From assembly GCF_026344005.1 (NCBI RefSeq), contig NZ_JAPKNH010000002.1, positions 929,261 to 993,260 on the forward strand: 64,000 nucleotides of DNA. Direction: 5' to 3'. The translations under genes and the position numbers were made by a program. The notes beneath the pieces were generated by a model, which had not been told where the DNA came from, did no database searches, and worked only from the letters and a program-made list of their open reading frames with translations. This stretch comes from Kaistia terrae (GTDB taxonomy: Bacteria > Pseudomonadota > Alphaproteobacteria > Rhizobiales > Kaistiaceae). Position 1 is the stretch's first letter, and every line of letters starts with the position of its first letter. Shown here in pieces: positions 34,185 through 42,263 of the stretch.

Positions 34185-35324
34185 TCAGTCCAGTGTCGAC
34201 GGTACCAGCTCCATCTCCGTGAGGAGAATGCGATTGACCGCCTCGACATCGAAGCGTTGGCGCGCGATCTCCAGCGAGCACCTGCCCATCGTCTTGGCCA
34301 GGGTTGGATCGTCGATGAAGCGCTGCATGGCGGCTGCGAGAGCCTCGGGATCGCGGGGCGGGACGAGAAAGCCGTTTTCGCCTTCGACGATGGCGTCGCG
34401 ACAGCCCGGCATGTCGGCGGTGATCACCGCGCGGCCGGTTGCCAGGGCTTCCAGAATGCTGCGTGGAAGACCCTCGCGATAGTAGGATGGCAGGACGAAG
34501 ACGGTGCTGGCGGCGAGATAGGGGCGCACGTCTGCCGTCTCGCCGAGATACTCGATGGCACCGTCTGCCACCCATCGATCGATTTCATCGCGCGGGATCG
34601 CCAGCGGGCCGGGGTCCAGCGGACCGAGAATCTGGAACCGGGTCTGCGGATGCCGCGGGCGCAGCCGGCGGGCGGCTTCGACGAATTCGCGCGCTCCCTT
34701 CTCGCGGAGCAGGCGCGTCACCATCAGGAATACCGGCGGGCCTTCCGGAACCCCGGACGCGGGGTAGCGCTGGAGATCGACGCCCGAGCCGGGAACGGCA
34801 AGGATGCGCGCGGGATCGCGGACCATGCGACCGGCGAGGATGTCGTCGGCATCGGCCTGATTGTAGACGAAGACGCGGCCGTTGCCGCGCAGCGCGATCC
34901 GGTAGAGCCAGGTTGCAAGCCGGCGGGTGTGGGGCAGGCGAGGGTTGGTTTCATCGCCGCTGAACACATAGCCGAGCCCGGTTACCAGCGCGTGACGTTG
35001 CTTGATGCCGGCCAGTCGCGCGGCGATCAGGCCATAAACGATCGGCTTCATGGTGTAGCAGAGGATCAGATCGGGCGAGAGGCGGCGCAATTCGCGATAC
35101 AGGGCGGCGAGCGTCCGCAGGTCCTCCAGCGGATTGAGGCCCGCCCTTGCCATCGGAATTTGCACGAAACGGACCCCGATCGCGGCGAGCGCCTCGATCG
35201 TCGGTGCGTCGTCTTCTGGACCGAAGGCCACGACCTCGTGGCCGTTCTCCACCATCGCCGCCAGAAGGCGGTAGCGGAAATTCACCAGCGAAACGGTGTA
35301 GCTGCAGACGACGGCAATGGTCAT
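34185..35324 (-). CDS. Glycosyltransferase family 4 (PglA-like)
   Basis: A 379-residue GT-B enzyme. VVCSYTVSLVNFRYRLLAAM at the start and TGLGYVFSGD near residue 110 are typical of transferases that add the second sugar to lipid-linked bacillosamine-type primers. VFLMVTRLLREKG opens the C-terminal domain and YYREGLPRSILEALATGR is the donor-site region. I chose ATG 35324 because an earlier start at 35375 adds residues with no family support. The gene lies alone on the minus strand between the co-polymerase and the export protein. Confidence 0.85.
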   Translation of the reverse strand: MTIAVVCSYTVSLVNFRYRLLAAMVENGHEVVAFGPEDDAPTIEALAAIGVRFVQIPMARAGLNPLEDLRTLAALYRELRRLSPDLILCYTMKPIVYGLIAARLAGIKQRHALVTGLGYVFSGDETNPRLPHTRRLATWLYRIALRGNGRVFVYNQADADDILAGRMVRDPARILAVPGSGVDLQRYPASGVPEGPPVFLMVTRLLREKGAREFVEAARRLRPRHPQTRFQILGPLDPGPLAIPRDEIDRWVADGAIEYLGETADVRPYLAASTVFVLPSYYREGLPRSILEALATGRAVITADMPGCRDAIVEGENGFLVPPRDPEALAAAMQRFIDDPTLAKTMGRCSLEIARQRFDVEAVNRILLTEMELVPSTLD

Positions 35325-35515
35325 GCGTTGGACCGTGGCGTTCCGGAAGGCACGCGAACCGGCATGTTGAACCATGGGCGTCTCGCCTCCGCGTCATGCC
35401 GGTCAAGCCTCGCTGACCCGCTGCCTGTTGCCCCGGAATGCAGATCTTCTTCTCGCTATTGCGGGGATAATAACATGAATTGAAATTGTATCATCCTATA
35501 TTAAGTATATCGTAG

Positions 35516-35527
35516 CTCGATATCGAG
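35516..35527. promoter_or_regulatory. Palindrome upstream of the export gene
   Basis: CTCGATATCGAG is a perfect 12-bp palindrome about 40 bases before the export protein start, in an AT-rich gap (35325-35565) between divergent genes. It may be a regulator site; no match to a known operator is claimed. Confidence 0.3.
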
Positions 35528-35565
35528 AATTTATTTCAGATGTATTGATGTCTGAAGGTGTTGTC

Positions 35566-36885
35566 ATGTTGACGTTGGCTGAAAGAAATCGATTATGGAC
35601 AATATTGTGGTCCATATGCTTGGCCGTGTTGCTTGGCGCGCCAGCGCTGGCTGCTGCCAATTCGGGTCGGTCGCTTGGGGCGGACCTGCTTCTTGCGCCC
35701 GGTGACACGCTCAAATTCGACATTCTGGACGATGACAAGGAGCCGGTTGATCTGCTGATCGCCTCGGATGGGTCGATGCAAGCTCCCTATCTCGGCTCCG
35801 TCTCTGTCGCCGGGCTCACCGTCGCCGCCGCGCTGGACCATCTCAATGCGCGCTATATCGAGCGCAAGATCTTCGTCACGCCGAAGATCGGACTGTCGGT
35901 TGCCGCCTATCGCCCGGTCTTCGTGATCGGCGATGTGCGCCAGCCGGGGACATTTCCCTTCCAGGCCGATCTGACCGTGGAGAAGGCGATGGGCCTCGCC
36001 GGCGGCCAGATCACCGCCGCCAATGTCGAGGATCCGATCCTTGCCCGCTCCCGGCTGCATGGCGAACTCGAAGCGATCGAGACCACCATCATCCGCGAGG
36101 GACTGGCCATCGGGCGCCTGACCGCGCTGCTGGCCGATCGCGAGGTGATCCAGGACAACGACATCCCCGTATCGGCGCGCGCCTACATGAAAGGTCCGGT
36201 GGCGGAAACGATGCGGGCCGTCGAGCTTCGGATCCTGCAGAGTGATCGTCAGGGCTTCGCGGCGCAGCAGGCCATTCTGGTCGAGGGGATCGCCGAAGCC
36301 GTGCGCGGGCAGGATCTGCTGCAGGAACTGTCAGGGAAGGTCACGCAAACGATCGAATTCAGCCGGGCCGATCTGGAGCGCGGGCAGGGTCTGCAGAAGC
36401 GCGGCATCAAGACCCTGACCGACGTGTCCAACCTTGAGCGCCAGCTGACCATGGAAGAGGCGCGGCAGTTGCAGGTTCTGAGCGATCTCTCGGACGGTCG
36501 GCGCGGGATCGGAACCCTGAAGCGCCAACTCGCCGAACTCGAGCATGCCCGGCATATGCAGGCTCTGATCGATCTGCAGACGCACACCGCCGGGTTGGCC
36601 ACGGCGATCAGTTCGCGCCGGGCGTCGGAGGAGCAACTGATGCTGCTATCCGCGCTGTCGGCACAGGAGATGGCGGCAAACCGGGAGGTCGTGCTGGACT
36701 TCACGGTCCGGCGCAGCACCGCGGAGGGCGATGCCGACCTGCGGGCGACACCGGCGACGCGGCTTCAGCCGGGCGATGTCGTTGTCGTCAGCATTCGCAG
36801 CACACATGACAATGCGCCGCTGGCGACCGTCCTGCCGAGCGTCCAGTCCAGGGTCGAGCCCATGGGAGCGCAGCCGTCGCAATAA
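35566..36885 (+). CDS. Polysaccharide export protein (ExoF/Wza-like)
   Basis: A protein of about 439 residues with a signal peptide (hydrophobic run ending near PALAAA), then a poly-export domain (LLLAPGDTLKFDILDDD, about 40-120), a SLBB-like segment (VFVIGDVRQPGTFPF) and a long helical C-terminal half (about 170-380). It has no lipobox cysteine, unlike Wza but like rhizobial ExoF. It works in the periplasm and outer membrane to pass polysaccharide to the surface with the co-polymerase. ATG 35566 is preferred for its AAGG-containing upstream region; ATG 35548 is possible. Confidence 0.83.
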   Translation: MLTLAERNRLWTILWSICLAVLLGAPALAAANSGRSLGADLLLAPGDTLKFDILDDDKEPVDLLIASDGSMQAPYLGSVSVAGLTVAAALDHLNARYIERKIFVTPKIGLSVAAYRPVFVIGDVRQPGTFPFQADLTVEKAMGLAGGQITAANVEDPILARSRLHGELEAIETTIIREGLAIGRLTALLADREVIQDNDIPVSARAYMKGPVAETMRAVELRILQSDRQGFAAQQAILVEGIAEAVRGQDLLQELSGKVTQTIEFSRADLERGQGLQKRGIKTLTDVSNLERQLTMEEARQLQVLSDLSDGRRGIGTLKRQLAELEHARHMQALIDLQTHTAGLATAISSRRASEEQLMLLSALSAQEMAANREVVLDFTVRRSTAEGDADLRATPATRLQPGDVVVVSIRSTHDNAPLATVLPSVQSRVEPMGAQPSQ

Positions 36886-36901
36886 ACCGTCCAGACCGCC
36901 C

Positions 36902-37639
36902 ATGCCGCCCGAATTTCGGGCCGCCAATCCAGTGCCGATGGGGTGCCAGATGTTTGCGGGAACAGACAAGGAATTTGGAGTGCAGGCGGCCCGCGTAGCG
37001 GCGCCGGCGTTGTTCCAACGCGCCGTCGCGCTGCTGGCTCTGCTGGTCGTCGCGCTGCCGGCGCTGCTGACCGCAAGTCTGGTCTGGGTTGCGCTCGGCC
37101 GGCCGCTGCTGTTCCGACAGGAGCGAAGCGGCCTTACCCTGCGTCCGTTTGTTCTGGTCAAGTTTCGCACGATGCACGACCGGCGCGATGCCGATGGGCT
37201 GCCCTTGCCGGATCGCCAGCGCGAGACGCCGATCACAAGGTGGATTCGTCGCGCCCGGCTTGACGAGATTCCCCAGCTTCTGGCGATCCTTGCCGGTGAC
37301 ATGAACTTCATCGGACCACGACCGCTCAAGCCCGAGACGATTGCCTCGTTCGGCAGCCTGGGCGAGGTGCGCTGCCGGGTGCGGCCGGGCCTCACTGGCT
37401 GGGCGCAGGTGAACGGCAATACCCGTCTCACCAATTCCGAGAAGCTGGCGCTCGACATCTGGTATGTCGAGCATCGCTCGGCTTCGCTCGACGCACGCAT
37501 CCTGTTCCTGACCGTGGTCACCCTGCTGGGCGGTGAGCGGGTGCGGACGCAGCCACTGGCGCTGGCCGAGGCGTATCTCGCCGCCCGGTCAACAGGTCCC
37601 GCTGCCAATCTCCCTCCAAATGGGGAGCGGCGGACATGA
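36902..37639 (+). CDS. Initiating sugar-phosphate transferase (PglC/WbaP C-terminal type)
   Basis: A protein of 229-245 residues, depending on start (ATG 36902, 36938 or 36950; the last has GGGG 8 bases upstream). It has one N-terminal membrane segment, then KFRTMHDRRD, RRARLDEIPQLLAILAGDMN, FIGPRPL and RPGLTGWAQVNG, the full signature of monotopic phosphoglycosyl transferases. It puts the first sugar phosphate on undecaprenyl phosphate. The compact form, without the four extra helices of WbaP, resembles PglC, which uses a UDP-amino-dideoxy sugar. Amino-sugar genes follow in the same direction with overlapping starts. Confidence 0.9.
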   Translation: MPPEFRAANPVPMGCQMFAGTDKEFGVQAARVAAPALFQRAVALLALLVVALPALLTASLVWVALGRPLLFRQERSGLTLRPFVLVKFRTMHDRRDADGLPLPDRQRETPITRWIRRARLDEIPQLLAILAGDMNFIGPRPLKPETIASFGSLGEVRCRVRPGLTGWAQVNGNTRLTNSEKLALDIWYVEHRSASLDARILFLTVVTLLGGERVRTQPLALAEAYLAARSTGPAANLPPNGERRT

Positions 37640-38556
37640 AGGTCGCCTTCATCGGCGCGGTCGAAGGCTCGGCGATTGCGCTCCGGTCTCTCCTTGATGC
37701 CGGTCTGGCGCCGGGCCTCGTGATCACCCTGCCGCCAATGGCCGCCCGCCGGCACTCCGACTATGACGATCTCGCACCGCTCGCCACGGCGGGCGGCAGC
37801 GCGCTCGTGCATACGGTCGATATCAACGCCCCCGAGACGATCGAAGCGCTGCGGGCCTTCGAGACGGATCTCACGCTGGTTATCGGCTGGTCGCAGGTCT
37901 GTCGCAGCGAATTCATGTCGGTCGCCCGGATCGGCAATATCGGCTTCCACCCCGCGGCGTTGCCGCATATGCGCGGGCGCGCCGTCATCCCCTGGACCAT
38001 CCTGCGGGGGGAGAGGGAGACGGCCGCGACGCTGTTCTGGCTCGATGCCGGTGTCGATTCCGGGCCGATCCTCCTTCAGGAAGCGATCCCGGTCGCCGAC
38101 GAGGAAACCGCGCGCGGCCTTTATGACAAGCAGACGGGGGCGCTGGCGCGGCTATTGCCAAGGGCAGTCGGGCTTGTCGCCAGGGGCGAGGCGGCCCGGA
38201 TCGAGCAGGACCACGCCCGCGCGACCTATTGCGCCAAGCGGACGCCGGAGGATGGCCGGATCGACTGGTGCGCGCCGGCCGAGACGGTGCTGCGCCTGAT
38301 CCGGGCGGTCGGCGATCCCTATCCGGGAGCGTTCACGACCGCGGACGGCCAGCGGCTCATCGTCGACGCGGCGACCCTTTTCGCGGATTCGCATCGCTAT
38401 ATCGGCCTGCCCGGTCAGGTCCAGATTCACACATCGGCTGGTTTCGCGGTTCGCTGCGGCGACGGCGAGGCGATCGACGTCACCGCTTGGCGGCGTGACG
38501 GCGGCTCCGTCGATCGACCCCGCCTTCATTCCAAGCTCGGAGCAAACCTCGCATGA
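37636..38556 (+). CDS. Formyltransferase-family protein (possible sugar N-formyltransferase)
   Basis: A 306-residue protein with the formyltransferase fold (about 1-190) and a C-terminal Fmt-like domain. GFHPAALPHMRGRAVIPW has the catalytic His in an HPxxLP motif and LDAGVDSGPIL has the catalytic Asp. In methionyl-tRNA and ArnA formyltransferases the residue two before the His is Asn; here it is Gly. I recall this form from formyltransferase-like proteins in other clusters. It overlaps the sugar transferase gene and the PIG-L gene by 4 bp each. N-formylation of an amino sugar made by the nearby aminotransferase is likely but unproved. Confidence 0.78.
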   Translation: MKVAFIGAVEGSAIALRSLLDAGLAPGLVITLPPMAARRHSDYDDLAPLATAGGSALVHTVDINAPETIEALRAFETDLTLVIGWSQVCRSEFMSVARIGNIGFHPAALPHMRGRAVIPWTILRGERETAATLFWLDAGVDSGPILLQEAIPVADEETARGLYDKQTGALARLLPRAVGLVARGEAARIEQDHARATYCAKRTPEDGRIDWCAPAETVLRLIRAVGDPYPGAFTTADGQRLIVDAATLFADSHRYIGLPGQVQIHTSAGFAVRCGDGEAIDVTAWRRDGGSVDRPRLHSKLGANLA

Positions 38557-39245
38557 CGGGATCCCTGGAAAGTTTCGGGCGCACGCTGGTGATCGCGCCA
38601 CATCCCGACGATGAAATCCTCGGGGCGGGCGGAACCATGGCGCGCCTCGCCAGGGCCGGGCTCGAGGTGGTCGTGGCCGTGGTCACCACCGGCCAGCCGC
38701 CGGACTTTTCGGCGGCCGATGTCGCGAGGGTCCAGGGGGAGGCGGCGCGCGCCCACGCGCTGCTCGGTGTTCGCCAGACACTCTGGCTGGGCCAGCCCGC
38801 GGCACAGCTCTTCGATACGCCGCACTCCCAGTTGAACGCCGCGCTGCGCAAGGTCGTCCAGGAGATCAATCCGACCACGCTGATCATTCCGTTCGTCGGC
38901 GACATCCATGCCGACCACCAGTTGACCTTTCTTTCGGCCATGGTGGCGGCGCGTCCGCATCAGGCGGAATTCCCGGCGACGATCCTCGCCTATGAGACGC
39001 TGTCGGAGACCAACTGGAACGCGCCCTATGTGACGCCCGGTTTCCTGCCGAATGTCTTCATCGACGTTAACGAAACGCTAACCGCGAAGCTGGAGGCGAT
39101 GCAGATGTTCGCCTCGCAGCTCCGCCCTTTTCCACATGAGCGCTCGGTCGAGGCGCTGAACGCCCTCGCCATGCTGCGCGGCGCCTCCGTCCATTGCCGC
39201 GCCGCCGAAGCCTTTGTTCTCGTGAGACATGTGATCCGCGCCTGA
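38553..39245 (+). CDS. PIG-L family deacetylase
   Basis: A 230-residue zinc-dependent deacetylase of the LmbE/PIG-L family. The motif APHPDDEILG (residues 16-25) carries metal ligands and the catalytic Asp, and GDIHADHQLT near residue 116 supplies the third ligand region. Family members remove acetyl groups from N-acetyl sugars or their conjugates. It overlaps the formyltransferase gene, so deacetylation followed by formylation of an amino group on a nucleotide sugar is a natural idea (inference). Confidence 0.88.
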   Translation: MTGSLESFGRTLVIAPHPDDEILGAGGTMARLARAGLEVVVAVVTTGQPPDFSAADVARVQGEAARAHALLGVRQTLWLGQPAAQLFDTPHSQLNAALRKVVQEINPTTLIIPFVGDIHADHQLTFLSAMVAARPHQAEFPATILAYETLSETNWNAPYVTPGFLPNVFIDVNETLTAKLEAMQMFASQLRPFPHERSVEALNALAMLRGASVHCRAAEAFVLVRHVIRA

Positions 39246-39269
39246 GCCGAACGCCCGAGGAGGTCCGTC

Positions 39270-40481
39270 GTGAATCGTTGGCCCCATTATGACGAGGAAC
39301 AGATCGAAGACGTTGTCGCCGTGCTGCGGTCGGGCAAGGTCAATGCCTGGACCGGCAACAAGGTTGGCGCCTTCGAACAGGCCTATGCCGAAAGGATTGG
39401 CCGCCGCCATGCGATTGCGCTCGCCAATGGCACGGTCGCACTCGACGTCGCGCTCCATGCCATCGGACTTCAGCCGGGCGACGAGGTGGTCGTCACCCCG
39501 CGCAGCTTCGTCGCCTCGGCCGCCTGTGTGCCGATGGCTGCCGGCATTCCGGTGTTCGCCGACGTTGATCCGGATAGTCAGGCCATGACTGCCGAGACGA
39601 TCGCAGCCGTGCTGACGCCGCGAACCCGGGCGGTGATTGTCGTGCATCTCGCGGGCTGGCCGGCCGACATGGAGGCTATCCTGCGTCTGGCGCGCGAACG
39701 TGGCTTGGTCGTCATCGAGGATTGCGCGCAGGCTCACGGAGCCGAAATCGCCGGTCGGCCGGTCGGCAGTTTCGGCGATATCGCGGCCTTTTCCTTCTGC
39801 CAGGACAAGATCATCACGACGGGCGGTGAGGGCGGCCTATTGGCGATGGACGACGACCGCCTCTGGAACCGGGCCTGGAGCCGGAAGGACCATGGCAAAA
39901 ACCACGAGACGGTCTTCCAGCCGGCGACGGCGCCGGGCTTCCGCTGGCTGCATGAGAGCTTCGGTTCCAACTACCGGATGACGGAAATCGAGGCTGCGAT
40001 CGGATTGCGGCAGTTGACCCGACTTGCCGGCTGGCATGACCAGCGAACGCGGAATGCCGCCATTCTGATGCAGGCTTTCAAGGACGTTCCTGGGCTGAGG
40101 ACGCCCATTCCGCCAGCCGATATCCGTCACGCCTGGTATCGCTTCTACACGTTCGTGCGGCCTGAGCAGTTGAAGCGCGGCTGGGATCGCGATCGTATCC
40201 TGGCTGCGGTCGTGGCTGAAGGCGTCGCCTGTTTCACCGGTAGTTGCCCGGAGATCTATCGGGAGAGTGCCTTCGTCGAGCATGGATTTGGCCCGGGCGA
40301 ACCGCTTCCCGTCGCCGCGGCGCTCGGTGAGAACAGCCTCGCCTTCCTGGTGGACCCCTGTCAGGACGCCGCCGCGATGCAGCGGGTGGCGGAGGCGGTC
40401 GTCAAGGTGATGAAGGTCGCGACGGACGAATCCGCGACGAGTCCGGCCAGCGGCGGGTTGCGCCGTGAGGCGGCGGAATAG
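39270..40481 (+). CDS. DegT-family sugar aminotransferase
   Basis: A 403-residue PLP enzyme. Unlike the family member at 17.8 kb it keeps the catalytic lysine: FSFCQDKIITTGGEGG, Lys180. WTGNKVGAFEQAYAERIG and EDCAQAHGAE (PLP-binding Asp151) are further marks, and SNYRMTEIEAAIG is the usual C-terminal part. It should aminate a keto sugar such as the UDP-4-keto-6-deoxy product of the CapD-like enzyme. The start is GTG 39270, with GGAGG 8 bases upstream. It lies 24 bp after the PIG-L gene and 7 bp before the ATP-grasp start. Confidence 0.9.
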   Translation: MNRWPHYDEEQIEDVVAVLRSGKVNAWTGNKVGAFEQAYAERIGRRHAIALANGTVALDVALHAIGLQPGDEVVVTPRSFVASAACVPMAAGIPVFADVDPDSQAMTAETIAAVLTPRTRAVIVVHLAGWPADMEAILRLARERGLVVIEDCAQAHGAEIAGRPVGSFGDIAAFSFCQDKIITTGGEGGLLAMDDDRLWNRAWSRKDHGKNHETVFQPATAPGFRWLHESFGSNYRMTEIEAAIGLRQLTRLAGWHDQRTRNAAILMQAFKDVPGLRTPIPPADIRHAWYRFYTFVRPEQLKRGWDRDRILAAVVAEGVACFTGSCPEIYRESAFVEHGFGPGEPLPVAAALGENSLAFLVDPCQDAAAMQRVAEAVVKVMKVATDESATSPASGGLRREAAE

Positions 40482-40488
40482 GATCGGC

Positions 40489-41454
40489 ATGAAGCATCTC
40501 ACCATCCTGATTTCGTCGGCAGGCAGGCGCGTCGGGCTGATCGAATGCTTTCGCCAGTCGGCGGCGACGGCCGGCATCTCGCTCGATGTCCTGGCCTGCG
40601 ACATGGATCCTGGCATGAGCGCGGCCTGCAGCGCGGCGGACGGCGCCTTTGCGGTGCCGCCCTATGGCGACCCGGCCTTCGTCGACGCCATGATCGAGAT
40701 CGTGCGTAATCATAAAGTCGATCTGGTGGTGCCGACGATCGATCCGGAACTCACGCCGCTGGCGGCCTCGCTGGACCGGTTCGAGGCGCTCGGCGCGCGC
40801 GTTCATGTCAGCCCACCCTGCGTGATCGACCTGGCGCGCGACAAGCTCAGGACAGCCGAAGTGCTGGGGGCAGCCGGCGTCCCGGTGCCGTGGACCGTGC
40901 CGTTCGAGGTCGGCCGCGTTGCGACGGAGTTGTCGAATGGGCCGGCCTTTTTGAAGCCATCGGCCGGCAGCGCGAGCCGTGGCATCCGGATCGTCAACGG
41001 TCCGGACGATCTGCCCGACGCGGCTGACGAACCCATGGTGTTGCAGCAACTGCTGGTGGGGCCAGAATTCACGGTGAACCTGTTTGTCGATCAGGCTGGC
41101 GTGATGCGCAGTGCCGTGGCCCATCGGCGGCTGCGGGTGAGGGCGGGGGAAGTCGAGAAGGGCCGCACGGAGCGCGATCCGATGTTCCGCAGCCTTGCCG
41201 AGGGCGTAGCGCGGGCCCTGCCCGAGGCGCGGGGCGTTCTCTGCTTCCAGGTCATTGTCGACAGGGAGACGGGGCCGCGCGTGTTCGAAGTCAACGCGCG
41301 CTTCGGCGGCGGCTATCCGCTCGCCCACCATGCGGGAGCCGAATATGCGCGCTGGTTGCTCGAGGAAGTAGCTGCGCTGCCTTCGACCGCGCACGATGAC
41401 TGGCGCGCCGGGGTGCTGATGCTGCGATACGACGCCGCGATCTTCGAGGGATGA
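40489..41454 (+). CDS. ATP-grasp family ligase-like protein
   Basis: A 321-residue protein with an N-terminal pre-ATP-grasp domain (TILISSAGRRVGLIECF) and an ATP-grasp domain. FLKPSAGSASRGI is the glycine/serine-rich lid and EVNARFGGGYPL holds the metal-binding Glu-Asn pair. It resembles the carbamoyl-phosphate-synthase-like proteins found in polysaccharide clusters. Such enzymes join a carboxylate to an amine through an acyl phosphate, so it may attach an amino acid or acid group to an amino sugar; the real substrate is unknown. I chose ATG 40489; ATG 40465 overlaps the aminotransferase gene. Confidence 0.83.
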   Translation: MKHLTILISSAGRRVGLIECFRQSAATAGISLDVLACDMDPGMSAACSAADGAFAVPPYGDPAFVDAMIEIVRNHKVDLVVPTIDPELTPLAASLDRFEALGARVHVSPPCVIDLARDKLRTAEVLGAAGVPVPWTVPFEVGRVATELSNGPAFLKPSAGSASRGIRIVNGPDDLPDAADEPMVLQQLLVGPEFTVNLFVDQAGVMRSAVAHRRLRVRAGEVEKGRTERDPMFRSLAEGVARALPEARGVLCFQVIVDRETGPRVFEVNARFGGGYPLAHHAGAEYARWLLEEVAALPSTAHDDWRAGVLMLRYDAAIFEG

Positions 41455-41466
41455 AGGGAGACAGAG

Positions 41467-42213
41467 ATGGTAACGCCCATGCTGATCGTCTTCGATCTCG
41501 ACGACACGCTCTATCTGGAGCGAGATTTTGTGCGCAGCGGCTTCGCGGCCGCCGACGCTTGGCTGCATCGCCAGGCCGGCGTGCCGGGGCTCGCCGAGGC
41601 TTGCCGCATCCTCTTTGATGCGGGACTGCGGACGCACCTGTTCGATGAAGCACTCGATCGTCTGGGCGTTGCGAGCGATCCGTCGCTGGTGGCGCGACTG
41701 GTCGATATCTACCGGACGCACGAACCAAGCATCGCGCTCGCGGCCGATGCCGCGCGCTATCTCGCCGGGCGGGATGGCTCGATACCGACCGCCCTGATCA
41801 CGGACGGCCCGACCGCCACGCAACAAGCCAAGGTGCGGGCGCTCGGTCTGGACCAGCGCCTCGACTTCATCGTCTGCACCGGATCGCTCGGGCCGGGACG
41901 GGGCAAGCCGCATCCGCTTGCCTTTGAGCGGGTCGAGGCCTGGGCCGCATCCTATGGCCTGCCGTTCGTCTATGTCGCCGACAACCCGCTCAAGGATTTC
42001 GTGGCGCCCCGGTCGCGTGGCTGGTGGACCGTGCAGATCGAGCGCGCCGAGCGTGTCCACCATGTCGATGCACCGGATGCGGCGCATGAAGCCCATGCCC
42101 GGATCGCAAGCCTCGACGAACTCGACGTCTGCCTGGAACGATTTCAGTCCGTTGGAATGGGGCGTGTAAGGCCTTTCCCGACTGATGCGGCCGGCCGAAT
42201 ACCTATTTCGTAG
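41467..42213 (+). CDS. HAD-family hydrolase
   Basis: A 248-residue phosphatase-like protein. VFDLDDTLYLERD has the nucleophile Asp10 and acid-base Asp12. LITDG near residue 118 is motif II and the PGRGKPHPLAFERV segment supplies the motif III Lys. VADNPLKDF is motif IV. It has a helical cap between motifs I and II. It is 12 bp after the ATP-grasp gene and this pair often occurs together in polysaccharide clusters. It may dephosphorylate the product or substrate of that ligase. Confidence 0.85.
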   Translation: MVTPMLIVFDLDDTLYLERDFVRSGFAAADAWLHRQAGVPGLAEACRILFDAGLRTHLFDEALDRLGVASDPSLVARLVDIYRTHEPSIALAADAARYLAGRDGSIPTALITDGPTATQQAKVRALGLDQRLDFIVCTGSLGPGRGKPHPLAFERVEAWAASYGLPFVYVADNPLKDFVAPRSRGWWTVQIERAERVHHVDAPDAAHEAHARIASLDELDVCLERFQSVGMGRVRPFPTDAAGRIPIS

Positions 42214-42263
42214 ATCGCGCGCCTTAGGACGACGGAGACGCTCCCTCAAGTCGAGGACATCTC

